Source of the DNA: Nonomuraea roseoviolacea subsp. carminata | GTDB taxonomy: Bacteria; Actinomycetota; Actinomycetes; Streptosporangiales; Streptosporangiaceae | DNA length: 64,000 nucleotides | Reading direction: 5' to 3' | Assembly (NCBI RefSeq): GCF_024172185.1 | Contig: NZ_JAMZEC010000001.1 | Coordinates: forward strand, 7,223,001 to 7,287,000 | Shown: positions 57,340 to 64,000 of the stretch, one piece after another | How positions within the stretch are numbered: position 1 is the stretch's first letter | How the letters are laid out: each line of letters opens with the position of its first letter | The notes under the pieces: model-generated | What the model was told of the DNA's origin: nothing | The model's input: the letters and a program-made list of their open reading frames with translations, nothing else | Database searches by the model: none | Program-made: the position numbers and the translations under genes

Positions 57340-57803
57340 CCGTAGGAGACCACTCGCCGGATCTCCGGCTCCGCGGTCGCCTCCTCCGCTGGCTTCTCCT
57401 CGACGGTGCCCCGCTGCAAGGAAACGACCCGAGCAGTACCCCCACCTTCCGGCGGCCCATCGGGCGAGTCCGAGGGCCGCTCCGTAGGGCGGCCGGCCTC
57501 CTCGCTCGCCTCCGCCATGGTGCCCGCGATGATCTCCACCAGGAGGCTGCCGTCCACGTCGTGCTCGCGGCAGTGACGGCGGAACCGGGCGTACTCGGCC
57601 GGGCCGAGCAGGCTGCGGTAGATGTCGGCCAGGATGCCGATGCCCTCCGGGCTGCCGTCGTCGAACCCCTCGGCGGCCAGCCTGGCGAACTCGCTGAGGT
57701 CCATGAGCGAGACAGTGCCCTCGCCCTCGAAGACCTCGCCGTCGAGCTCGAACTTGGGGCGGACGCGATCAGTCTTGCGGCCCTTGCTGGTGTAGGAACG
57801 CAT
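57336..57803 (-). CDS. Tail assembly chaperone (G)
   Basis: A 155-aa acidic protein, ATG 57803 overlapping the tail-tube stop. It has GKRT-type N-terminus (SKGRKTDRVRPKFELDGEVF), then a helical core (LADIYRSLLGPAEYARFRRH, LLVEIIAGTMAEASEEAGR) and a Pro/Glu-rich end. Location between tube and tape measure, plus the out-of-frame continuation, identify it as the short chaperone that coats the tape measure before tube assembly. Confidence 0.85.
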   Translation of the reverse strand: MRSYTSKGRKTDRVRPKFELDGEVFEGEGTVSLMDLSEFARLAAEGFDDGSPEGIGILADIYRSLLGPAEYARFRRHCREHDVDGSLLVEIIAGTMAEASEEAGRPTERPSDSPDGPPEGGGTARVVSLQRGTVEEKPAEEATAEPEIRRVVSYG

Positions 57804-58357
57804 CAGGCGGCCCTCGCCTCATCGAAGATGACCTTGAACAGCTTCGCGGCGGCGGGCTTCTCCAGCTTGAACTCACACGGAATGACGGCCTTCTCTGCCC
57901 CCTTGCGGCGGGCGATGTCCAGGCCACCGGTCTGCAGCGCCTTCCTGTAGATCCACCGCTCCTCGCCATCCTCGGACTCCCAGCCGAGCATGACGCGGAC
58001 CTCTTCGCCCAGGTCCGGCGGCTCGAAGGTGACGATCCCGGTCCCGGCGACGATGCTGCCGCCGTTCAGGGCGCGCTGCATGTTCTTGGCCGTCATCTCG
58101 GCCAGCGCGAACGCCAGAGCGCCTTCGCGCGCGGTGAGTGCCACCGCGATCGGATCGAGTTCCTCGGCGACGTTCACGGTCTCCGAGTCCACGGAGTACG
58201 TGAAATTGCTTCCCTCGTCGGTGTAACCGAGCGGCACCCACGCGACGGAGACGGTCTCCCATGGCGTGGTCAGGTCGGTCGGCTCGGTGGTGCCGAGCGG
58301 CGCGATGAACAGTCTGCCGGGGCCGAGCGCGATCGCGTTCGGGTTTCCACGAGCCAT
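57803..58357 (-). CDS. Major tail tube protein
   Basis: A 184-aa protein with the typical tail-tube beginning NPNAIALGPGRLFIAPLGTT and beta-rich body: WVPLGYTDEGSNFTYSVDSE, VNVAEELDPIAVALTAREGA, AVIPCEFKLEKPAAAKLFKV. It polymerises into the tube around the tape measure. ATGA overlaps on both sides couple it to its neighbours. Position before the chaperone pair supports the call. Confidence 0.85.
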   Translation of the reverse strand: MARGNPNAIALGPGRLFIAPLGTTEPTDLTTPWETVSVAWVPLGYTDEGSNFTYSVDSETVNVAEELDPIAVALTAREGALAFALAEMTAKNMQRALNGGSIVAGTGIVTFEPPDLGEEVRVMLGWESEDGEERWIYRKALQTGGLDIARRKGAEKAVIPCEFKLEKPAAAKLFKVIFDEARAA

Positions 58358-58632
58358 CAGGCGTCACCCTTTCCGGTGGTGGTGGCCTGGCCGTTCTCGG
58401 TCTCAGGCTCGCTTTGGGTCTGGTCAGCGGCCTCGTAGCCATCGGGAAGGCGCACCTTGTCGCGCCAGCCGTACTGCTCGACGTGCTCTACCGGGACGAG
58501 GTCGCCGACGTTGTGGGCGCGTCCGAACTTGCCGATGAACAGCGGCGCGGCGGCGATGTAGTACGGCGGCGCGGCCGGAGCAGAAGCCGGAGCTGGGGTG
58601 GGCGACTTGTCGTCGCGGCGGGCGGCCATCAT
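58357..58632 (-). CDS. Small structural-region protein
   Basis: A 91-aa product from ATG 58632 or 58629. After an Ala/Pro-rich start it has a short conserved-looking part: YYIAAAPLFIGKFGRAHNVG, then VPVEHVEQYGWRDKVRLPDG. A polar tail follows. Such small proteins are often encoded just before tail-tube genes in actinophages; function unknown. It overlaps both neighbours. Confidence 0.65.
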   Translation of the reverse strand: MMAARRDDKSPTPAPASAPAAPPYYIAAAPLFIGKFGRAHNVGDLVPVEHVEQYGWRDKVRLPDGYEAADQTQSEPETENGQATTTGKGDA

Positions 58633-58958
58633 GACGCGTACTTGAAGCAGCCGATGGTCACCGAAGCGGCGTCCGGCGTGTACGTCAGGTCGCACCGGCC
58701 GTCAGCCTTCGCGAAGATCCTCGGTACGGGGATCTGCCACCGCTCCCCAGCGGGGATCGTCACGGACCGGTCGCCGATCGGCAGGCCCTGGACGGTGCCC
58801 GGCGTCGCCAGGACGACCGTGCGGGCCGCCGCGTTGCCGTTGAGGACCTCCAGGAAGATCTCGTCACCGGCCGGGCACGTGTCGCCGCCGCCGGACGCGG
58901 CGGCGAGCGTGATCGCCCCGCCTCCCGGTTGCATCACCTGCAGGGGTAGAGCCGCCAT
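58629..58958 (-). CDS. Small beta-rich head-tail region protein
   Basis: A 109-aa product: LPLQVMQPGGGAITLAAASG, EIFLEVLNGNAAARTVVLAT, SVTIPAGERWQIPVPRIFAK, VTIGCFKYAS. The beta-sandwich pattern is like small tail- or capsid-associated proteins of actinophages. No exact family named. Stop overlaps the next start. Confidence 0.6.
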   Translation of the reverse strand: MAALPLQVMQPGGGAITLAAASGGGDTCPAGDEIFLEVLNGNAAARTVVLATPGTVQGLPIGDRSVTIPAGERWQIPVPRIFAKADGRCDLTYTPDAASVTIGCFKYAS

Positions 58959-58983
58959 CAGGAACCTCCAGGTCAGGGCGGGA

Positions 58984-59406
58984 TCAGTAGATGAAGAAGG
59001 TCGCGTCGACGAGGTACTGCCACTGCTCTCGGTCGGAGTCGTGGTTGTCGACCAGCAGCGGCCCGACCACGTCGTCCGCGGCCAGGCACCGGCGGTCGCC
59101 CATCACCGCGGGCGCGCCGGACAGCGCGGTGAGCGTGTTGGCATAGGCGACCGCGGCGAGCTCGGCCGCCTCGTCGGTGCCGGCGTAGATCGACGCGGAG
59201 ATGCGGGGGCTGTCGATGAGGTCCTCGGCGACCAGGTCGCTGGCGCGGCCGATGCGGGACAGCAGCAGGTAGGCGCCCTGTCCCGGGGATCGGGGGTGGG
59301 TGCGGAGCACGCCGAGTGGGATCGGGCGGCCTGGGCCGACGAGCGTGGTGGTGAGGCTGTTGAGCCAGGCGCGGACGATGGTGACCGCGGCGACGTAGCC
59401 GGCCAT
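58984..59406 (-). CDS. Probable tail terminator protein
   Basis: A 140-aa protein (AAVTIVRAWLNSLTTTLVGP, GAYLLLSRIGRASDLVAEDL, ISASIYAGTDEAAELAAVAY) ending QWQYLVDATFFIY. Length, the run from DSPRISASIY to a final beta strand, and position between the gp10-like and tail-tube genes match tail-completion proteins that cap the tube. ATG 59406 overlaps the previous stop. Confidence 0.72.
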   Translation of the reverse strand: MAGYVAAVTIVRAWLNSLTTTLVGPGRPIPLGVLRTHPRSPGQGAYLLLSRIGRASDLVAEDLIDSPRISASIYAGTDEAAELAAVAYANTLTALSGAPAVMGDRRCLAADDVVGPLLVDNHDSDREQWQYLVDATFFIY

Positions 59407-59849
59407 CAGGCGCCTCGCAGGTCTTCGAGGGCGGGCCGCAGGTGGGGCTGGGCGCGGGTGCCGGGGTGGTTGACCTTCTTCGCGAAGTGCACCTTGCCGT
59501 CGGAGCCAACCCAGCGCAGCCAGCCGTTCGGATTACGCGGCCGGATCACGTGCGGCCGTGTGCCCACTTCGAGGAACAGGCCAAGCGGCTCACCTTGTCG
59601 GGTGCGGGCGGGGCTGGAGATGTCCCGGTACTGGCCGAGCGGGTCGCGTCCACGGTCCCATCGGATCTTGGACTTGGTGTAGCCGGGCGGGCGGCCGTCG
59701 GATCCGTTCGCGGAGACGGGGGCGCGGCGTTGCGCTCCGCGCTTCACCTTCTCTCCGAGGATGTCCAGGTGACGGCCGACCGGGCCTTCGTAGGACTCGA
59801 GCAGCCGGAACAGCTCGGCCTCGTTCCACACCCAACGGATGTCGGCCAC
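59406..59849 (-). CDS. HK97 gp10-like neck protein
   Basis: A 147-aa protein. The N-terminal helix (EAELFRLLESYEGPVGRHLD) leads to EKVKRGAQRRAPVSANGSDG, and the C-terminal LGLFLEVGTRPHVIRPRNPN with PGTRAQPHLRPALEDL is the hallmark of gp10-type head-tail joining proteins. It should lie at the neck between connector and tail. Confidence 0.82.
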   Translation of the reverse strand: MADIRWVWNEAELFRLLESYEGPVGRHLDILGEKVKRGAQRRAPVSANGSDGRPPGYTKSKIRWDRGRDPLGQYRDISSPARTRQGEPLGLFLEVGTRPHVIRPRNPNGWLRWVGSDGKVHFAKKVNHPGTRAQPHLRPALEDLRGA

Positions 59850-59858
59850 GATCGCCTC

Positions 59859-60305
59859 CTACAGCGGGTAGTCGCCGTGCCGGGGCGGGTCAGGGAATGC
59901 CCAGACGGGCATGAGCGCGCCCTCCGGCCCGGAGCCTGCGTCGTTGACGGCGTCGATCAGCCGCTGCAGTGCCGCGATGGCCCGGGCGTTGAGCTGCTCG
60001 TACACGTTGACGTCGGCCTGCCGGTCCGGGTAGGCGAGCTCGATCGAGGCTGCCGCGCGGAGCGCTGCCGCTTCGGATGCGAGCGTGGCCAGGTGAGGCG
60101 GCGCGGCAGGGATGGTGCCGCCGACCGCGGCGAGCACCTCGGCCACGGCCGCGGTGATCTGCCGGTTGGCCTGCTCGGCGGTGGGCGTGGTCTGCCCGTT
60201 GAAGGTCCCGAGCAGGGTGTCTGTGCCGGGGGGCTCTGTGGGGCGGGTGCGGGTGGGGATGTGGTCGGCCACCTGCTCCAGCGTGGGCGTCCACGACTCA
60301 GCCAC
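59859..60305 (-). CDS. Head-tail connector (gp6-like)
   Basis: A 148-aa protein from GTG 60305 (GAGGAGG five bases upstream). It is helical: LEQVADHIPTRTRPTEPPGT, FNGQTTPTAEQANRQITAAV, LASEAAALRAAASIELAYPD. The pattern of two to three helices with TPT and YPDRQ matches the connector proteins between capsid and neck genes in actinophages. The position is as expected. Confidence 0.75.
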   Translation of the reverse strand: MAESWTPTLEQVADHIPTRTRPTEPPGTDTLLGTFNGQTTPTAEQANRQITAAVAEVLAAVGGTIPAAPPHLATLASEAAALRAAASIELAYPDRQADVNVYEQLNARAIAALQRLIDAVNDAGSGPEGALMPVWAFPDPPRHGDYPL

Positions 60306-60375
60306 GGCAGCCTCCTCGGTTGGCGGGGGTGGCCCGGCGGGCGGGTGCGGGGGGTCGCGCCGGCCGGGCCACGAC

Positions 60376-61032
60376 TCAGGCCGCCTTGATGACCTGGGCG
60401 CCCCAGGTCGCAGCGGGCGGATCAATCGGCGCGGCCATGACGTTGACCAGCCGCACGGTGACCGTGTTCGCCGCCGACACCCGGCCCGCCCACACCAGCC
60501 CGGCATCCGGGGCCGCAGGCGGGGCGAGCACGACCGCGTCACCCACCGCCGCACCGGTGACCGTGATGGTCAGTTCGAGCTGACCGGCCGCCGCGATGGA
60601 GCCGAAGTTGAGGTTGGCGCTGCCGAACAGCGTCGTAGCCGGGGCAGCCCCGCCTGCAGCCACACCGCCAAGCACCTGGACCTTCGCGCCGGCCGCGGCC
60701 GAGGTGAGCGCCGAGCCGACGCGCATCGCGCTGCCCGACAGCGGCAGGACCTCGCCCGCGCTGGCGCCGACCTTCAGCGCCTGCCCGGCCGTGACGCCGC
60801 CCGCCCCCGCGACGAGCTCGTGCACGAGACCCGCGAGCGGGTGCACGGTCACGCGAGCGCCGTTGGGCGTGTCGTGCGCGGCGACACCGACCACGCGCTG
60901 GCTGTCGGCCGCTGCCGGCCCTACCGAGCCGCTGCCCGTCACCTCGACCAGCTGGCCGCCGGTGATGCTGGCGGACGCGGTCGAAGTCCAGGGCAGCTGG
61001 TTGACCGTCTGGAGCGGCGTGTAGTCGGCCAC
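60376..61032 (-). CDS. Capsid decoration-like protein, long paralogue
   Basis: A 218-aa protein. Residues 1-122 match the shorter protein at 62432-62806 over their whole length (TSTASASITGGQLVEVTGSG, VVGVAAHDTPNGARVTVHPL, AGAGGVTAGQALKVGASAGE). About 95 extra C-terminal residues form a second beta domain (NLNFGSIAAAGQLELTITVT). GTG 61032 has GAGGA seven bases upstream. Both copies flank the capsid gene, so they probably decorate the head surface. Confidence 0.72.
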   Translation of the reverse strand: MADYTPLQTVNQLPWTSTASASITGGQLVEVTGSGSVGPAAADSQRVVGVAAHDTPNGARVTVHPLAGLVHELVAGAGGVTAGQALKVGASAGEVLPLSGSAMRVGSALTSAAAGAKVQVLGGVAAGGAAPATTLFGSANLNFGSIAAAGQLELTITVTGAAVGDAVVLAPPAAPDAGLVWAGRVSAANTVTVRLVNVMAAPIDPPAATWGAQVIKAA

Positions 61033-61035
61033 CGA

Positions 61036-61425
61036 TCAGTCCTCGCGCAGCGCGGCGATGAGGTCGTCCCGCTTCATCGAGGCGGCCTCGGCCCGGTCCA
61101 TGCCGCGGGCGACCGCGTAGTCCACCCACTCCTGCTTGCCGGAGCCGGGACCGGACTCGGGCGGCGCCGTCAGGCCGTCGCCGTCGCCCTGCGGCTCCTC
61201 CCGCTTCTCCGGCTCCTTGACCACGGGCGCAGGAGCCGGCGCCGGGGCGGGCGCGGCGAAGCTGGCCACCTTCTCGATCAGCTTCTTACGCAGGTGCCGA
61301 TCCACCCACTCGCGGGGCGCGTCGTCGGGGACGAAAGCTCCCTTGAGCAGACCGATCACCTGCTGGCCGCGCCGCGTCGTGGTGGGCACCGTCACGTACG
61401 GCGCCACCACCTGATAGCGATCCAC
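61036..61425 (-). CDS. Head-region hypothetical protein
   Basis: A 129-aa product from GTG 61425 (AGGAGG six bases upstream). Beta-containing start YQVVAPYVTVPTTTRRGQQV, then DDAPREWVDRHLRKKLIEKV. A Pro/Ala linker follows (APAPAPAPAPVV). The C-terminal helical motif EWVDYAVARGMDRAEAASMK resembles small SAP-like domains. It is commonly seen just after capsid genes of actinophages; role unknown. Confidence 0.65.
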   Translation of the reverse strand: MDRYQVVAPYVTVPTTTRRGQQVIGLLKGAFVPDDAPREWVDRHLRKKLIEKVASFAAPAPAPAPAPVVKEPEKREEPQGDGDGLTAPPESGPGSGKQEWVDYAVARGMDRAEAASMKRDDLIAALRED

Positions 61426-61436
61426 CACCAGCCTCC

Positions 61437-62366
61437 TTAGACGCCGGTGTTGGTGAGCTCGACCGCGGCGCCGGGCTCCTGCACGACCGGCACCGTCAGG
61501 CGGCGGCCCTGCAGATCCCACTTGTCGGCGGTGTCGACCCGGATGGACTTGACCTGTACCTGCAGGTCGGAGACGGCGTAGCCGGGGCTGGACTCCTGCT
61601 CGTCGGCCATGCCGCCGAGCTGCGTGGAGTCGAGCACGAGCGGCGTGGTGATCGACGGGGAGACGACGATGCGCAGCCCGGCGATGACTTCGATCTCGCC
61701 GCTGTAGACGGGGCTGTCGAGCGTCTCGCGACGCAGCGCATTCGTGATCTTGTCGTCGCTCATGACGGTCGCGTACTGCGCGTCGTTCAGCGCCAGCGTG
61801 TCCGGCATGTAGCCGAGGTTCTGGCCCACGACGATGGCCTTGGCCTTGAGGATGTCGCGCAGGATCGTCGGGCTGGCGGCCGTCCATGCGACGCCACCGC
61901 TCCCGGTGACATCGAAGGTGTTCGTCACCGCCGACGCGATAGCCGACATGGTGACCCCGTCGACGGTCTTGATGATGCTGTTGACGACCTTGCGCAGCGC
62001 CCGGTCGACGGCGGCGCCGCCGTACACGTTGCGGGTGATCTCCTCATCGGTGATGGGCACCTTCTGGCCCCACTTGCTGACGGAGGCGATGGCGGCGGTG
62101 CCGGTCGGCAGGTTCGCTGAGGGGTACTCCGAGCCCGCGCTGACGGCGGTGACGGAGCGGTCGGTGACGAACGGCTCCGACATCTCGTACAGGACCGCGC
62201 CGCCGTTCGTCCTGAACCGCTGCGTCAGCAGCTGGTCCGAAACGAACCGCAGGTCGCGGTAGTTGCGGAGCCGGCGCTGGATGGCGGTCGGGTTGGCGAG
62301 GAACCGGCTGATCGTCTCCAGATCGCCGCTCAGGGTCGGCGGGCCGGCCGGGTAGCTTCCAGGCAT
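61437..62366 (-). CDS. Major capsid protein, HK97 type
   Basis: A 309-aa protein with features of the HK97 fold. A N-terminal helix (SGDLETISRFLANPTAIQRR) is followed by QLLTQRFRTNGGAVLYEMSE and SVSKWGQKVPITDEEITRNV. A spine helix (LRKVVNSIIKTVDGVTMSAI) and the closing DKWDLQGRRLTVPVVQEPGA complete the fold. It self-assembles into the head shell. Order protease, decoration protein, capsid is normal for siphophages. Confidence 0.88.
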   Translation of the reverse strand: MPGSYPAGPPTLSGDLETISRFLANPTAIQRRLRNYRDLRFVSDQLLTQRFRTNGGAVLYEMSEPFVTDRSVTAVSAGSEYPSANLPTGTAAIASVSKWGQKVPITDEEITRNVYGGAAVDRALRKVVNSIIKTVDGVTMSAIASAVTNTFDVTGSGGVAWTAASPTILRDILKAKAIVVGQNLGYMPDTLALNDAQYATVMSDDKITNALRRETLDSPVYSGEIEVIAGLRIVVSPSITTPLVLDSTQLGGMADEQESSPGYAVSDLQVQVKSIRVDTADKWDLQGRRLTVPVVQEPGAAVELTNTGV

Positions 62367-62389
62367 CTGCCTGTCTCCTTACATGGAAA

Positions 62390-62408
62390 ACCCCCGACCA
62401 GCGGGGGT
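62390..62408 (-). terminator. Terminator-like hairpin upstream of the capsid gene
   Basis: On the minus strand a 7-bp stem ACCCCCG/CGGGGGT with 5-base loop is followed by TTTTCC, 20 bases before the capsid start region. It looks like an intrinsic terminator or attenuator inside the head operon. Confidence 0.6.
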
Positions 62409-62431
62409 GGGTTTCTGGGGTGATGCCTGGC

Positions 62432-62806
62432 CTACCGGCCGAGGACCTGGACCTTCGACGCCGCGGCGGCGGTGGTGAGGGCGATGCCGACCCGCAGGTC
62501 GAACGTGCCGGCGCCGAGCGGCAGCACGGCGTTGGCGGCGGTGCCGACCTTGACGGCCGCGCCGGCGGTGATGCCGCCCGTGCCGGCCACCATCTCGTGG
62601 ATGACGCCGACGAGCGGGTGCACGGTGACGACCGCGCCGGAGGCGGCGTCGTGAGCGGCTACGCCGACGACGTTGGCCGAGTCCGCTGCACTGGGGGCGA
62701 TGGTGCCGTTGCCCGAGACGCTGACGAACTGGCCGCCCGTGATGGCAGCCGACGCCGTGCTGGTGAAGGGCAGCTGGCCCCTGGTGTAGATGGGCGTGTA
62801 GTCCAT
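62432..62806 (-). CDS. Capsid decoration-like protein, short paralogue
   Basis: A 124-aa beta-rich protein with TSTASAAITGGQFVSVSGNG, NVVGVAAHDAASGAVVTVHP and TGGITAGAAVKVGTAANAVL. This is a DUF2190-like pattern of capsid-decorating proteins. It lies directly upstream of the capsid gene and has a longer paralogue downstream of it at 60376-61032. Confidence 0.72.
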   Translation of the reverse strand: MDYTPIYTRGQLPFTSTASAAITGGQFVSVSGNGTIAPSAADSANVVGVAAHDAASGAVVTVHPLVGVIHEMVAGTGGITAGAAVKVGTAANAVLPLGAGTFDLRVGIALTTAAAASKVQVLGR

Positions 62807-62815
62807 CGCTGGCCC

Positions 62816-64000
62816 CTACTTCTCGGGCGGGAACAGGCCCGCGAACTCGGCGTCGAGGTCGATGCTGTCGCCGCCCGGCAGGCCGAGGTCGGAGACCGGG
62901 ATGGTGCCGGGGGTCAGCCCCGCCAGCACGGTCGCGGTGCCGACGGGGTCGGCCTCGGCGAGCCGCAGCCAGTGGTCGCGCCGGCTCGGCGCGAACTTCC
63001 CGGCCTTGATCGCGTCGTCGACCATGCGCTCGCGCTCGGTCCGCTGCTGGGAGGCGGCGATGTCCTCCAGCTTGCGGATGCGCTTCTGCTGGTCGTCCCA
63101 CACCTGCCGGTCGACCGTGATGGTGCCCGGCAGGTTCTTGCTCTTGGTCCCCGGCGAGCCGTCACCGCTTGAGGCGGCGAGCTTCTCGACACCGGCCAGC
63201 AGAGCGGCGGGGTCGAGGTCAGCGTCGGCGGGGAGGCCGAGCTTGGCTCGCAGGTCCGCGAGCTGCTCGTCACTGAACTGCATGTCAGCGTCCTCCTTGG
63301 TTTGCCCGCCGACCGGGGATTCGGTGACGGGAGTCTCGGTTGGGCCGTCCTCAGCGGGCGGCCCGGGCTGGGGCTCGGCAGCGACGTTTTCGTCGGCAGC
63401 CGGCACCTCGATGTCGGGCGCGGCCTTGCTGGCGGGCGGGCGCAGGTCCTCGGGGATCGACTCCTCGCGGGAGGCGAACACCAACGCGCTGGCGGCCACC
63501 TTGGCGGGCCGGTCGACGTACTCGACCTTCACGGCGACCCGCTCGCCGAACTCGACGTCGTCGCCGCTCATGCTGACCGGCACCCGGTAGTAGCCGCCGG
63601 TCGAGTCGTCCATGACGATGAGCTGCAACGGGTCGAGCTGGATCTCGCAGATCCAGTCGGAGTAGCCGGCGCGCTCGTAGTAGCGGCGCCGCACGTCCTC
63701 GGACGAGACGCCGGCCGCCAGCTCGGGCGTAGGCGGGGGCATAGGCCCTCCTCCTTCGATGGTGATGGTGACCGGCTCGCCGCCGGCCCCGCTGGAGGCG
63801 GCCACGTCGTAGAGGGCGGCGACGTCCTGCAGGCTGTCGAGCGTGCCGATCCCGGGCGCGGTGACGCCGAGCAACGCGACCGCGGTGATGACCATGCGGT
63901 GGGTGTGGCCGATCTGGCACACGAAGTTGCGGGTCGCCTCGATGCTGCGGTCCGGGTAGGCGCTGGCCAGGATCTCGGCCAGCCACGCCGGCATGCCCCG
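62816..64000 (-). CDS. Capsid maturation protease/scaffold protein, partial
   Basis: Open to the window edge; about 394 residues are seen and the gene probably continues upstream, since the ATG at 63994 lies inside typical sequence (SIEATRNFVCQIGHTHRMVI, VALLGVTAPGIGTL). The visible N-terminal half resembles the end of a phage prohead protease and DSTGGYYRVPVSMSGDDVEF. From about residue 230 an acidic scaffold-like region follows, with the helix VWDDQQKRIRKLEDIAASQQ and a C-terminal capsid-binding-like end. Protease-scaffold fusions of this layout precede capsid genes. Confidence 0.72.
   Translation of the reverse strand, partial: RGMPAWLAEILASAYPDRSIEATRNFVCQIGHTHRMVITAVALLGVTAPGIGTLDSLQDVAALYDVAASSGAGGEPVTITIEGGGPMPPPTPELAAGVSSEDVRRRYYERAGYSDWICEIQLDPLQLIVMDDSTGGYYRVPVSMSGDDVEFGERVAVKVEYVDRPAKVAASALVFASREESIPEDLRPPASKAAPDIEVPAADENVAAEPQPGPPAEDGPTETPVTESPVGGQTKEDADMQFSDEQLADLRAKLGLPADADLDPAALLAGVEKLAASSGDGSPGTKSKNLPGTITVDRQVWDDQQKRIRKLEDIAASQQRTERERMVDDAIKAGKFAPSRRDHWLRLAEADPVGTATVLAGLTPGTIPVSDLGLPGGDSIDLDAEFAGLFPPEK

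Larger units (their letters stand above)
27603..64000. mobile_element. Integrated element combining AICE-type conjugation genes and a siphovirus late region
   Basis: Starts at tRNA-Val(CAC), beside which lies a tyrosine integrase, and runs past the window edge. Contents in order: integrase and regulators, a plus-strand operon with FtsK/TraB-type transfer genes (33-43 kb), a small regulatory region, then lysis, tail and head genes on the minus strand. No second copy of the tRNA 3' end was noticed inside. The simplest reading is one hybrid element; two tandem elements remain possible. Confidence 0.75.

Overview
The window is high-GC DNA from a sporulating, mycothiol-type actinomycete. It carries an SsgB sporulation gene, a DinB/mycothiol-type enzyme, CE1758/CE1759 flavin enzymes and dense overlapping operons. 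A Streptosporangiales host (Nonomuraea-like) is my best guess, but no rRNA or other decisive marker is present.

Bases 1-27600 look like chromosome. Plus strand first: the end of an L-rhamnose operon (permease, rhaS, rhaM mutarotase, rhaI isomerase, bifunctional rhaD aldolase/dehydrogenase), closed by a strong hairpin, then an L-fucose/L-arabinose isomerase-like protein. Minus strand next: a secreted GH46 chitosanase with a perfect operator-like palindrome, an FMN reductase paired with a luciferase-like monooxygenase, and an NAD(P)-binding protein. After an anchored histidine-rich protein and about 650 bases of short tandem repeats come a heterodimeric ABC exporter pair, tRNA-Val(GAC), tRNA-Cys and tRNA-Gly, a DinB-like protein, an ArsR regulator, histidine ammonia-lyase, an unusual dehydrogenase-RidA fusion, a LysR regulator with an in-frame minisatellite, pabB and pabC, a divergent LVIVD/DUF305 lipoprotein pair, a truncated NTF2-like gene and ssgB.

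Bases 27603 to the right edge form one integrated element sitting on tRNA-Val(CAC). Beside the tRNA lies a tyrosine integrase, coupled to a small protein that resembles the integrase's own N-terminus. Then come regulators (GntR, XRE), a cysteine hydrolase and a divergent excisionase-like gene. A tightly packed plus-strand operon (33-43 kb) follows. It contains membrane proteins and an FtsK/TraB-type DNA translocase of the kind found in actinomycete integrative conjugative elements (AICEs). A small switch region with a second GntR-type regulator follows (43-46 kb). From 46 kb to the edge, on the minus strand, is a classical siphovirus late region: lysis genes, tail tip, tape measure, a frameshifted tail assembly chaperone pair, tail tube, head-tail joining proteins, HK97-type capsid, two decoration-protein paralogues and a protease/scaffold gene cut by the window edge. 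Portal and terminase would be expected just beyond.

The main observation is that AICE-type conjugation genes and siphovirus morphogenesis genes appear to share one integrase and one attachment site. I saw no second copy of the tRNA end between them, so a single phage-conjugative hybrid is the simplest reading. Two elements lying in tandem is not excluded.
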